From Nitrososphaerota archaeon (GTDB lineage Archaea; Thermoproteota; Nitrososphaeria; Nitrososphaerales; Nitrosopumilaceae), in NCBI GenBank assembly GCA_016201435.1, contig JACQCT010000024.1, forward strand, positions 1 through 38,692: a DNA stretch of 38,692 nucleotides, given 5' to 3'. The notes below the pieces were generated by a model that did no database searches, was not told where the DNA came from, and saw only the letters and a program-made list of their open reading frames with translations. The position numbers and the translations under genes were made by a program. Shown in pieces: positions 6,563 through 14,024 of this stretch. Position 1 is the first letter of the stretch; every line of letters begins with the position of its first letter.

Positions 6563-7765
6563 TTACTCTTTTATTTTATAATCAAAAAGTTTGCTAACTG
6601 TTTTTAGCAATTCAGAGTCACCTTGCTCTGTTGCTTTTCGCAGATTGTTCATGGGAGTAGATATTATACCTTCAACTATTGCTTGAGTGAGTTGATCAAT
6701 TATTCGTATTTTTTGCTCATCAGTTTCTCCAAGCATCTGTAATGCCTTTTTGAGTTCTTTGAGTCTCACTTGATCAATGTCTTTGAAGACATTCTTTACT
6801 ACTGGTTCTACTTCCAATCTCTTCATTACCGCCTCTACAATTGGGATCTCTTCGTTAATTATTTGTTCGGCTGATGAGACTATACCTATCCTGGTTCGCA
6901 TGTTTTTGTCTACCATTTCTGCAATCTGGTCAAGATTCATCATCTTTATTCTCTTTATTGAAGAAACCCTTTCATCTACAGTTCTTGGATTTGATAAATC
7001 CATGATCATCATCCCTGTCTTTTTTGATGTCATTGCTTCTTTTATCCTATCATATGTCACAAGAAAATATGGCGCTACCGTTGCCACAAATAATACATCA
7101 ACTTTGTTAAAGTTGGAAATCGCGTTTTCGAACTTGATTGGATTTCCTCCAACTGTTTCTGCAAAGGACTGTGCTCTTTCATAGGTTCTGCTTGTTACAA
7201 AAAATTCAATGTTTCTTTTTTTAAGAGATTTTGCAACAAGACTAGCTGCTTCTCCAGTTCCAATAAGTAAGATGTGTTTTGATTTTAGATCATCAATATT
7301 TTCTTCTGCTAGCTTGACTGCCATGGAACCTATAGATATGCTTCCACGGCCAATTCCTGTAGAATGTCTTACGCGGGAACCAACACGAATTGCCTTCTCA
7401 AAAAGCGTGTTAAGATTATTTCCTGAGGCCTTTAGTTCTCGTGCAGTTGTAATGGATTCTTTTATTTGTCCAAGTATTTGTTCTTCTCCAACGACTAGCG
7501 AGTCAAGTCCGGATGTTAATTTTAGGAGATGCTCAAAGACATCTGTTCCTTCACTTATCTCCAAGTTTTCCTTGAATGTGTTTTCTTCAAGGCCTGCTAC
7601 AGATGCCCATGTCTTTTTTATTCTTTCAATGTCTTTTGCATTTCCTACCCCAAAGAGCTCTACCCGGTTACATGTTTGTAGTATCACACATTCTTGCAAA
7701 CCAGAATATTCCAGAAATGAAGAATATGCAGAATCCACATCCCTAAAGGTAAACCTCTCAAGCAT
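6563..7765 (-). CDS. hemA: Glutamyl-tRNA reductase
   Basis: A 400-residue enzyme counted from the first standard start. It reduces glutamyl-tRNA(Glu) to glutamate-1-semialdehyde with NADPH, the first step of C5 tetrapyrrole synthesis. The catalytic Cys32 lies in LQTCNRVELF. VVGEEQILGQIK and RHSTGIGRGSIS are conserved. The Rossmann domain shows ILLIGTGEAASLVAKSL, and a C-terminal dimerisation helix region follows. The first ATG is too late: in-frame codons upstream encode NIINARVTFRKSPIH, homologous to the HemA N-terminal segment, but offer only ATA (7816), ATC or ATT as starts. The real protein is probably 13-17 residues longer. It follows sirC in the operon. Confidence 0.95.
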   Translation of the reverse strand: MLERFTFRDVDSAYSSFLEYSGLQECVILQTCNRVELFGVGNAKDIERIKKTWASVAGLEENTFKENLEISEGTDVFEHLLKLTSGLDSLVVGEEQILGQIKESITTARELKASGNNLNTLFEKAIRVGSRVRHSTGIGRGSISIGSMAVKLAEENIDDLKSKHILLIGTGEAASLVAKSLKKRNIEFFVTSRTYERAQSFAETVGGNPIKFENAISNFNKVDVLFVATVAPYFLVTYDRIKEAMTSKKTGMMIMDLSNPRTVDERVSSIKRIKMMNLDQIAEMVDKNMRTRIGIVSSAEQIINEEIPIVEAVMKRLEVEPVVKNVFKDIDQVRLKELKKALQMLGETDEQKIRIIDQLTQAIVEGIISTPMNNLRKATEQGDSELLKTVSKLFDYKIKE

Positions 7766-7812
7766 ATGAATCGGAGATTTACGGAACGTGACTCTAGCGT
7801 TAATGATATTAC

Positions 7813-8466
7813 TTATTTTAGATCACCTAGCATCTTCATTACCCTCATCTTTGCATTTTTAAAATTTCCTTCTTTTATTAACTGTTTTACATGATTGTCA
7901 TTCATAACGCTGTAGAGGAACTTTTTTCTCTCCAGAAAGGTATCAAGTTTAGTTTTGGCAGCGTTTCGTGCAAAGTCCTGTAGTTTTATCTGATAAATGT
8001 CATCTTTTTTAATTATTTTTTTAAACACCTTTTCTGCTTGCATTCGTATCTTTCTTGCCATAGCTGGACTTCTTCCCCCAGTTGAGACTGCGATCTGCAC
8101 GGTATCTTCAATGTTTATTACAGAACCAAAAGCAAAATCACTTACCGCAGGATCATCGGCTGCATAAGCATAGCAATGCATCTTTTTTGCTTGCTCAACA
8201 ATTTTTCTGTTTAATTCCCTATCATCAGTTGTTGCCATTACCATAAACGGTTTGTATTTTTTTAAAAAATTGGCATTTTGCAATTTTATTTTTTTAAAAG
8301 TGATTTTTTTTTGTTTAACGTATCTTTCTATTTCCTTGTTGGTTTCATCGCTTATAACCAAAATTTTGCAATCTTGGGTCAGTAACGCATTAACCTTTTT
8401 GAGTCCCTCGTTACCTCCTCCTATAACCAGTACCAAATTTCCTTTTAGGTTCAGATCAACTATCAA
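7813..8466 (-). CDS. sirC: Precorrin-2 dehydrogenase / sirohydrochlorin-forming protein
   Basis: A 217-residue protein of the SirC/Met8/CysG N-terminal family, which oxidises precorrin-2 to sirohydrochlorin with NAD. The NAD-binding fingerprint is VLVIGGGNEGLKK (about residues 12-24). MATTDDRELN (about 73-82) and the AVSTGGRSPAMARKIR block are typical of the family. Whether it also inserts iron, as Met8 does, cannot be told. The start is a TTG at 8466, about 29 nt from a TATA box, and this is the first gene of sirC-hemA-hemB-hypothetical. It faces the divergent AhbA-AhbB gene. Confidence 0.92.
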   Translation of the reverse strand: MIVDLNLKGNLVLVIGGGNEGLKKVNALLTQDCKILVISDETNKEIERYVKQKKITFKKIKLQNANFLKKYKPFMVMATTDDRELNRKIVEQAKKMHCYAYAADDPAVSDFAFGSVINIEDTVQIAVSTGGRSPAMARKIRMQAEKVFKKIIKKDDIYQIKLQDFARNAAKTKLDTFLERKKFLYSVMNDNHVKQLIKEGNFKNAKMRVMKMLGDLK

Positions 8467-8489
8467 TGATTTTGGATCGACGTTGCATG

Positions 8490-8499
8490 ATATTTATAG
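8490..8499 (-). promoter_or_regulatory. TATA box of the sirC-hemA-hemB operon
   Basis: On the minus strand this reads CTATAAATA, centred about 29 nt before the TTG at 8466. That fits a leaderless message with a TTG start. It lies in the 90-bp region shared with the divergent siroheme decarboxylase gene. Confidence 0.65.
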
Positions 8500-8556
8500 A
8501 TTGCATGAAAATCTCGGTAACATTTTTAATTGAATAGGTTACCGATCCTGATATCC

Positions 8557-9570
8557 ATGGATAAACTCGATAAAGAAATTTTAAATGAAATCCAATGGAC
8601 GTTTCCATTAATTCCTAGACCATACCCCCAAATCGCTAAAAAATTTGAATTAACAGATGCGCAGCTGATCCAACGACTGCAAGATATGAAAAAAAGCGGT
8701 GTAATCAGACAGTTGAGCGCTATCTTTGATACAAGAAAACTAGGTTACAAGAGTGCACTAGTTGCAATGGCAATAGAGCCAGAAAAACTAGATCATGTTG
8801 CAAACCAAGTCAACAAGCATCCAGGTGTTAGTCATAATTATGAAAGAAACCACGAGTACAATCTTTGGTTTACACTTGCAGTTCCTCCGGGTTCTGATCT
8901 AAAAACGGAGATTGACAAGTTTTCAAAATTACCTGGCATAAAAAAAACCAGACTTCTTCCAACGATAAAGCTTTTCAAAATTGGAGTAAAGTTAGACATG
9001 ATAGACGAGAAAAAGGCCGAAGTCAAACCAACTGAAGAAAAGAAAAAAATTCACGAGATAAAATTTGTTGCAACAGAAGAAGATAAAAAATACATACGTG
9101 AACTGCAAAAAGATTTAGAACTTGTAGAAAGACCATTTTTAAAATCTGCCCAAAATTTGGGCATAACAGAAGAACAGCTACTTGAAAAAGCAAAATACTA
9201 TGAAGAGATTGGAGTCATGCGTAGATTTGCCGCCATTCTTAGACACAGAGAAGCAGGCTTTGTGGCAAATGGTATGATAGTATGGAAGGTCCCCCAAGAA
9301 AGAATCGAGGAAGTTGGAGCAAAACTTGGTGCATTTCCGCAGGTAAGTCATTGTTATGAAAGACCCGTATACCAAGACTGGCCATACAATGTATTTTCTA
9401 TGGTACATTGCAAGTCATTTGATGATGCGGAAGTAGTTGCAAAAGAAATTCAAAAACACGTAGATGTTTCCGAATACAAGATCCTTTTTAGCTCACGTGA
9501 ATTCAAAAAGACGCGAGTAGAATATTTCGTAGAACATGAATTTAAGATAGAAGATCCTATCACAGCATAG
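8557..9570 (+). CDS. ahbAB: Fused siroheme decarboxylase AhbA-AhbB (Lrp/AsnC-like fold)
   Basis: A 337-residue protein with two copies of the AsnC/NirD-like module (winged helix plus ferredoxin-like domain). The first (about 1-150) contains VSHNYERNHEYNLWFTL, the second (about 180-330) VSHCYERPVYQDWPYNVF. These are hallmarks of AhbA and AhbB, which convert siroheme to 12,18-didecarboxysiroheme in the alternative haem pathway. Many organisms encode them as separate genes; here they are joined by a charged linker (KKAEVKPTEEKKKIHE). General pipelines often call such proteins Lrp regulators, but the haem-gene context (divergent sirC-hemA-hemB) supports the enzyme. ATG 8557 was chosen over an upstream TTG because MDKLDKEIL is the usual start. 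Confidence 0.9.
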   Translation: MDKLDKEILNEIQWTFPLIPRPYPQIAKKFELTDAQLIQRLQDMKKSGVIRQLSAIFDTRKLGYKSALVAMAIEPEKLDHVANQVNKHPGVSHNYERNHEYNLWFTLAVPPGSDLKTEIDKFSKLPGIKKTRLLPTIKLFKIGVKLDMIDEKKAEVKPTEEKKKIHEIKFVATEEDKKYIRELQKDLELVERPFLKSAQNLGITEEQLLEKAKYYEEIGVMRRFAAILRHREAGFVANGMIVWKVPQERIEEVGAKLGAFPQVSHCYERPVYQDWPYNVFSMVHCKSFDDAEVVAKEIQKHVDVSEYKILFSSREFKKTRVEYFVEHEFKIEDPITA

Positions 9571-9591
9571 ATTCAGATTAAAAGGAGGAGA

Positions 9592-10590
9592 TTATGCAGT
9601 TTGTGCTGATGCTTTTAACTCGTATGCAGGCCACTGGCTAAACAATGTGGTTATCTCATTTACATCAGATGAACTAAGATACTTTCCATCAGCCATTTGA
9701 GAGAACATCGTTATCTCTTCTTCATCGACTATTGTTGGAAGTACTGATGAGACAGTATTTTGTGACAAGATGAACTTGATTGCAAGTTCAGTTATGTTAA
9801 GGCCATTTCTTTTTGCAACTGGTATTAGCTGGTCCACTTTTTTTAGTGATTCTTTTATCCAGTCTCCACTTCGAACCGACCGGTGGTCTTTTTCGCTCAC
9901 CTTGGTGTCAGCGTTTACTTTGCCAGTCAGGATTCCTGATGCGTCAGGAACTCTGACAAGTATTCCTACATCGTATTGTTGTGCATGCTCGATTAGCCTG
10001 TTTCCTGGATTTTGCTCCAAAATGTTGTATACTGTTTGTACTGCGGTAGTGTTTCTTTTTTCCATAGCTTCTATTCCCTCTTGAGCCCACCCTATTGCTG
10101 GACCTAAAGCTACTTGATAGCTCTTGATCTTACCCTCATTGATTTTTTTGTCCAGTGATTCAAATATTACATCATCTCGTATTGTATGGATTTTTGGATT
10201 GTGTAAGCCATAAACATCTACATAGTCAGTTTGTAATCTTTCCAGACTTTTTTGCAAGGCAAAATCAGTAAATTCCGGAGTAAATTTTTGAGGAAGTTCC
10301 TTGTGTCCGATTTGTTCGTTGCTGTATATGTCATATCCATATTTTGTAGAAATCACTATGTCATCTCTCATTCCAGAAAAGACATCACCTATGAGTTTCT
10401 CACTTTTTCCTCTGCCGTAAATATCTCCACTTTCAAAATAATTAATTCCAACATCATATGCTTTCTTTAACAATCTTTTTGCTTCATCATCTTCAATTTT
10501 CTTTCCCCACCAATCAAGGCCCAGTGTCCATGCTCCAAATCCTATCTCAGAAACTTTAATCCCACTTTTACCAAGAGTTCTGTATTTCAA
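9592..10590 (-). CDS. Aldo/keto reductase family oxidoreductase
   Basis: A 332-residue TIM-barrel protein of normal family length. Of the catalytic tetrad, Tyr58 (DIYGRGKSE), Lys83 (STKYGYD) and His130 (VYGLHNPK) are present, but the usual Asp is Glu53 (NYFESGDIYG). The C-terminal NADP-binding region is intact. The family reduces carbonyls with NADPH; the substrate is unknown. The start codon overlaps the DUF1802 stop by four bases, making this the last gene of a three-gene operon with a HemQ-like protein. It converges with ahbAB 21 nt away. Confidence 0.92.
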   Translation of the reverse strand: MKYRTLGKSGIKVSEIGFGAWTLGLDWWGKKIEDDEAKRLLKKAYDVGINYFESGDIYGRGKSEKLIGDVFSGMRDDIVISTKYGYDIYSNEQIGHKELPQKFTPEFTDFALQKSLERLQTDYVDVYGLHNPKIHTIRDDVIFESLDKKINEGKIKSYQVALGPAIGWAQEGIEAMEKRNTTAVQTVYNILEQNPGNRLIEHAQQYDVGILVRVPDASGILTGKVNADTKVSEKDHRSVRSGDWIKESLKKVDQLIPVAKRNGLNITELAIKFILSQNTVSSVLPTIVDEEEITMFSQMADGKYLSSSDVNEITTLFSQWPAYELKASAQTA

Positions 10591-11132
10591 TTTACAATTC
10601 TCCTAAACTCTGAGAGTTTTTGTTGAAGTTCTGCATCACTTAAAACCGATTTTCCAGATTCTAGATTTACATTTAATTCTATCCAAGATTTGCAACCGTG
10701 GTAATCTGGAAGAATAGGCACTTCAGTTGGATTTATCTTGAATACTTTAAGAAACATAACTTTCATGGGTTTTTCTGGCATCCAGTTCATCCTTTCTACG
10801 ATATAGGAATCACTCAAGATGTGAAATGAAGACAGTTCCTCAATTTTTTCCATCGAACCCAAGTCTTTCTCTTCTACAACTTCAGCAAAAGATGTAATTT
10901 GGTTGGTTCCTTCTTTTGGTTTGTTTTCTCGTGCTTCAGCCAAATATCCATAATATTGTGATTTGAGGGAAACATTGTCTTGATGTTCATATGTAGGAAA
11001 GAGAAGAAATTTTTTTGATTCCATATTAAAACCAGAAGCAGTCTCAAGTATACCACCCTTTCTTAGAAGAATTGTCTGGTTGCCATTTTCTAAAGCTTTG
11101 ACAACAGTTGCCCATTCTTTTAGTGCCTTCAT
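10587..11132 (-). CDS. DUF1802 family protein
   Basis: A 181-residue protein if started at the ATG at 11132, which overlaps the previous stop by one base (TGATG), a geometry that favours coupled translation. A longer frame reaches 11177 but would lie inside the upstream gene. DUF1802 features are visible: ALKEWATVVKALENGNQTIL, RKGGI and LLFPTYEHQ, followed by a C-terminal helix. The biochemical role of DUF1802 is unknown. Its stop overlaps the aldo/keto reductase start by four bases, so the three proteins are made from one message. Confidence 0.85.
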   Translation of the reverse strand: MKALKEWATVVKALENGNQTILLRKGGILETASGFNMESKKFLLFPTYEHQDNVSLKSQYYGYLAEARENKPKEGTNQITSFAEVVEEKDLGSMEKIEELSSFHILSDSYIVERMNWMPEKPMKVMFLKVFKINPTEVPILPDYHGCKSWIELNVNLESGKSVLSDAELQQKLSEFRRIVN

Positions 11133-11803
11133 CACCCAAGACTCTTTATCAATGGAATTACATCTTTTTTTACGCAAACAATCATAGGCGTATCAACTTT
11201 GATGTATGCGCTGACTCGTGTTTCTCTTAGGTCCATGATCAGATCCTGAAATGCATGTAGATCATCTGTTTCAAATGCTAGCATAAAGTCTTCATCGTGA
11301 ATCCCAAAAGAATAGGTAGTGTTTAGAGTTACTTGTGGATATTTTTGCCCAGCTTGAATATGTTCTGCCATCAGTTCTTTTCTTTTTTCAAGCGGTAAGA
11401 GATACCATTCTCGTGTTTTAACAAATGGGTATACTATAGCGTATTTTTTTTGTTCTTCACCTCCAAGCCAGCCGCGTGCACCAGATGTCTTTGCATAAAG
11501 CGATGGCCTAGTACTGGAAAGATACACGTGTGTTGGATTGATGTATTTCCCAAATACAGTCAGATATAATTTTGAGACAACATCCTGAATTTGCTCTACA
11601 GATTCGGCAGCAAACCAGAACAAAAATTCTGCGTCATCTCTTAGACCCAAAGTCGAGTACGATCTGAATTGGATACCAGAGTGATTGATTATGTTTTCTA
11701 CCTCTTTTGCAGATTCTTCCTTTGCCAAGTCTGCCATCCATCTCCATTTTGGATCCACTTTAAAAAATGAAAAATTGAAAAAACGCCGCTTTTCCTCTTC
11801 CAT
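11132..11803 (-). CDS. Chlorite dismutase / HemQ-family haem protein
   Basis: A 223-residue protein of the Cld/EfeB/HemQ dimeric alpha-beta barrel family. The conserved block YPFVKTREWYLLP lies at about 125-137, and His148 in AEHIQAGQKYP is the expected proximal haem or coprohaem ligand. SFGIHDEDFMLAFETDD follows. The distal Arg of true chlorite dismutases appears absent; by eye Leu160/Asn161 sits there. HemQ members convert Fe-coproporphyrin III to haem b, which would fit the haem genes 2 kb away; this is inference. It is first in an operon with DUF1802 and an aldo/keto reductase. Confidence 0.88.
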   Translation of the reverse strand: MEEEKRRFFNFSFFKVDPKWRWMADLAKEESAKEVENIINHSGIQFRSYSTLGLRDDAEFLFWFAAESVEQIQDVVSKLYLTVFGKYINPTHVYLSSTRPSLYAKTSGARGWLGGEEQKKYAIVYPFVKTREWYLLPLEKRKELMAEHIQAGQKYPQVTLNTTYSFGIHDEDFMLAFETDDLHAFQDLIMDLRETRVSAYIKVDTPMIVCVKKDVIPLIKSLG

Positions 11804-11822
11804 ATTGACTAGTCTAGTACGA

Positions 11823-11834
11823 CCTTATTTAAAA
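11823..11834 (-). promoter_or_regulatory. TATA box of the HemQ-like operon
   Basis: The minus strand reads GATTTTAAATAAG about 25 nt before the ATG at 11803, fitting a leaderless message for the three-gene operon. Confidence 0.55.
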
Positions 11835-11924
11835 TCTCAGCAAATTGTCACATTTGTGGGCATGTTAAGACATTAGAAAATGCAAGTTGAAAGTTTAATT
11901 AAACTGGACTTGGTTACGAAAATA

Positions 11925-12233
11925 ATGTTATTTGGTGTCTTTGCAGTTCACAGCCCTGAATCATGTCCTCTAAACAATCAAAAAAGCAGGAGAATTTTCC
12001 TAGAAATTCAAAGCAAACTCAAAGCAAATGTAAAGAAATTCAACATAGTCAAAATCATTGGCTTTTACATGTCGGTACTTGAACATGAATGGATCATAAT
12101 TTTGGATGCCAAAAGTGCGCACGATATAGAACAGCTTTGTATCACTGTGGGTATTTCATCCATAAGTACAGTGAAAATTGTACCCATGAATGACTTTAGT
12201 GTTGCATTAAAGAGAATACAATCTCAGAAATAA
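11925..12233 (+). CDS. Conserved small hypothetical protein (ferredoxin-like fold?)
   Basis: A 102-residue protein when started at the ATG at 11925 (MLFGVFAVHSPESCPLNN). An in-frame ATG at 11880 would add 15 residues, but a TATA-like TTTAATTAA lies about 25 nt before 11925, so I prefer the shorter form. The strand-helix-strand pattern, with VLEHEWIIILDAKSAHDIEQLC in the middle, suggests a small alpha/beta sandwich. I recall similar proteins in other thaumarchaea but no function. It diverges from the HemQ-like operon. Confidence 0.65.
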   Translation: MLFGVFAVHSPESCPLNNQKSRRIFLEIQSKLKANVKKFNIVKIIGFYMSVLEHEWIIILDAKSAHDIEQLCITVGISSISTVKIVPMNDFSVALKRIQSQK

Positions 12234-12248
12234 GATTAGAGTATAGAC

Positions 12249-12437
12249 ATGGATGATAACAAAAGATCCATCATCATAGGTGTTGCATTATTAATTGCAG
12301 GGATGGTTTGTCTTGCTTCGAGCCTTGCAAACATTGCAACAGAATCATTTCAGTACTTAGGAATATTTGGGGCAGTAGGTACCGTTCTAGGTCTGTTCAT
12401 AACAATTCCTTCTGTTAAAAGTATTAAACGTAAATGA
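12249..12437 (+). CDS. Small two-helix membrane protein
   Basis: 62 residues starting MDDNKRSIIIGVALL. Two transmembrane helices are predicted, about residues 8-27 and 35-52, with a basic C-terminal tail (KSIKRK), so both ends probably face the cytoplasm. It begins 15 nt after the preceding gene and may share its message. No family recognised. Confidence 0.6.
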   Translation: MDDNKRSIIIGVALLIAGMVCLASSLANIATESFQYLGIFGAVGTVLGLFITIPSVKSIKRK

Positions 12438-12580
12438 TTTTTTTGTGCTAATTGGAGTAAAGACCGGAATAAAATTAAAAATCTGATCAAATCGACTTCT
12501 AGAAATAACAAGTTGTTGTAACATTACAGCACATGCTACTCTTATTTTCACTTAATATTTGACGATGATATGAGGTTTAG

Positions 12581-12868
12581 ATGGAACACGGTCACGACAT
12601 AGTAAGAAAGGCATTGGTGAGTTTAGCTGTTGAAAAAGCCCTTTTTGGGATTGGAAAACCAGTTTATGAAAAAGTAATCGAGTTATTATACGAAGAATAT
12701 CATTGTTATCTGCCAGATTGTTATGAACATCCTGAATACCTTAATGAAATACTCAAGCAATTATACGGCAATGCACATGATGTTATTGTAAAATCAATAA
12801 AAAAACAGCTAGACGAGTTTTCTAATCACAAACATATTGCAAGATTTCTTTCAGTCATAAGCCAATAA
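12581..12868 (+). CDS. NitrOD5-like domain protein
   Basis: A 95-residue protein consisting of one small helical domain: ALVSLAVEKALFGIGKPVY, a YHCYLPDCYEHPEYL stretch with two Cys and several aromatic residues, and a C-terminal helix. From memory this corresponds to the Nitrosopumilus output domain 5 (NitrOD5) family, seen alone or attached to signalling modules in thaumarchaea. The molecular role is not established. It stands alone with its own AT-rich upstream region. Nothing else is seen in 12438-12580. Confidence 0.7.
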   Translation: MEHGHDIVRKALVSLAVEKALFGIGKPVYEKVIELLYEEYHCYLPDCYEHPEYLNEILKQLYGNAHDVIVKSIKKQLDEFSNHKHIARFLSVISQ

Positions 12869-12919
12869 GCCCCAACAAAGATACAAGTTTTGGATAAAAT
12901 GCATAAATCTCCATAGTAT

Positions 12920-13018
12920 ATGGTTACAATTATGAATTTGAGATCAATCATAGCAGTTGTAGTATTTGGAATTTTCTGCATTTTCTATATGGATTCCTTA
13001 CATCTGGACATAACTTAG
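12920..13018 (+). CDS. Possible 32-residue single-pass membrane peptide
   Basis: An ATG at 12920 opens a 32-codon frame with one hydrophobic helix (SIIAVVVFGIFCIFYM), preceded by a GCATAAATC element about 18 nt upstream. It directly abuts the transposase remnant. It may be a real micro-protein or chance; length and position leave this uncertain. Confidence 0.25.
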   Translation: MVTIMNLRSIIAVVVFGIFCIFYMDSLHLDIT

Positions 13019-13283
13019 TGAAGACACACTAAATCCCATTGGATTGAATCAGAAGGTGGAAAGACTAAATGGAGTTTTCAGAGACAGAGAGAAGGTAATG
13101 AGAGGCATGGATCATAAAGATTCTGCACAAAAATTGATTGATGCTTATCGAATACATTACAATTTCATTAGAGAGCATGGAAGTATCAAAGAAACTCCTG
13201 CGGAGAAAGCAGGAATAAAATTAGATTTGGGTGAGAACAAAATAGAAACTTTAATCAAGTTGGCATCCAAAAGATCTCGATAG
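13014..13283 (+). pseudogene. Transposase C-terminal remnant (DDE family)
   Basis: The frame, open from 13014, contains LNQKVERLNGVFRDREKVMR followed by a YRIHYNFIREHGSIKETPAEKAGI ending. This is the C-terminal end of an archaeal DDE/IS6-like transposase, including the E of the catalytic triad within KVERLNG. The N-terminal DNA-binding part and the two catalytic Asp are missing, and the residues before LNQKVERLNG do not continue the family. No terminal inverted repeats or target duplications were seen. This is a decayed insertion-sequence fragment and cannot transpose by itself. Confidence 0.8.
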
Positions 13284-13287
13284 TAAA

Positions 13288-13617
13288 ATGGGAAATTATT
13301 GGAAAAGAAGATTTTTCCAAGAAAGAAGGAAAATGCGTAGACATAGACAACAGATGAAAGTATTATTAGGTATAACAATTGCATTCGCTTTAATTTTTGG
13401 CACATTATTTATGATTGGATATACAGGAAAACAAGCGGAAAAAACAGCAACTGAAACTGCTAATTCTTTCTATATTCAATTAGTAAATTGGGTTAATGCA
13501 GTTCAAAACGACATCTTAGGTGTTTTTGTTGCTATTATTGTAATCTTGTTTATTCTTTTCTGGCTTTGGTTGATGATTCCAAAAACAGAGACAACAACTT
13601 ATGGCGGAGGTTATTGA
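13288..13617 (+). CDS. Membrane protein with two transmembrane helices (hypothetical)
   Basis: A 109-residue protein. A very basic N-terminus (WKRRFFQERRKMRRHRQQMK) precedes TM1 (about 24-46). A short external segment (KQAEKTATETANSFYIQLVNW) leads to TM2 (about 76-95), and the tail ends YGGGY. The positive-inside rule puts the N-terminus in the cytoplasm. No catalytic residues or known family. It starts 4 nt after the transposase remnant, so its promoter may lie in inserted DNA. Confidence 0.65.
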   Translation: MGNYWKRRFFQERRKMRRHRQQMKVLLGITIAFALIFGTLFMIGYTGKQAEKTATETANSFYIQLVNWVNAVQNDILGVFVAIIVILFILFWLWLMIPKTETTTYGGGY

Positions 13618-13724
13618 GTTACCCTCCGAAACTTACCACGAAGAATATCAAATGCGTAACCTTCAATTACTTAACAGAACTTGATATCAAAACACTTATT
13701 ATTTGAACATGAAAAATTTGTTTG

Positions 13725-14024
13725 ATGACTAGTATAAACCAGCTAAGAAGTGGAATGACAAAACTTGACACAGTAGAAGGCACAATTGAAAGCATTAGTG
13801 AACCAAGAACTGTAAATCTGAAAGCAGGCGGACAAGCTCAAGTTGCAGATGCCATTATAAAAGATGAAACAGGTCAGATCAAACTAACTTTGTGGGATGC
13901 ACAAATCAAAATGGTAAAGGCAGGCTCCAAAGTCACAGTTGAAAATGGCTACATCAATAGCTTCAAAGGCGAAAATTCTCTAAACGTAGGAAAATACGGC
14001 AAGCTAAACATAATAGAATTTTAG
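13725..14024 (+). CDS. OB-fold single-stranded nucleic acid binding protein (RPA/SOSS-B-like)
   Basis: A 99-residue single OB domain. The strand pattern is typical: TVEGTIESISEPRTVNL, ADAIIKDETGQIKLTLWDAQ, and VTVENGYINSFKGENSLNVG. The DETG...LTLWD block is the RPA/SSB consensus. There is no zinc finger or second OB fold, so it resembles the short SOSS-B/hSSB-like proteins used beside full RPA in DNA repair. The ATG at 13725 is preferred to a TTG one codon earlier. It overlaps the convergent membrane-protein gene by four bases. Confidence 0.85.
   Translation: MTSINQLRSGMTKLDTVEGTIESISEPRTVNLKAGGQAQVADAIIKDETGQIKLTLWDAQIKMVKAGSKVTVENGYINSFKGENSLNVGKYGKLNIIEF

Noticed and set aside
7209-7769. 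Plus-strand 186-codon frame
   Set aside because: Antisense shadow of hemA, whose minus-strand reading has all catalytic motifs.
8557-9570. Lrp/AsnC transcription regulator
   Set aside because: The AhbA/AhbB signatures and haem-gene neighbours fit siroheme decarboxylase better.
12441-12580. Possible C/D box guide RNA
   Set aside because: A GATGATA sequence resembles a C box, but a matching D box and guide spacing were not found.
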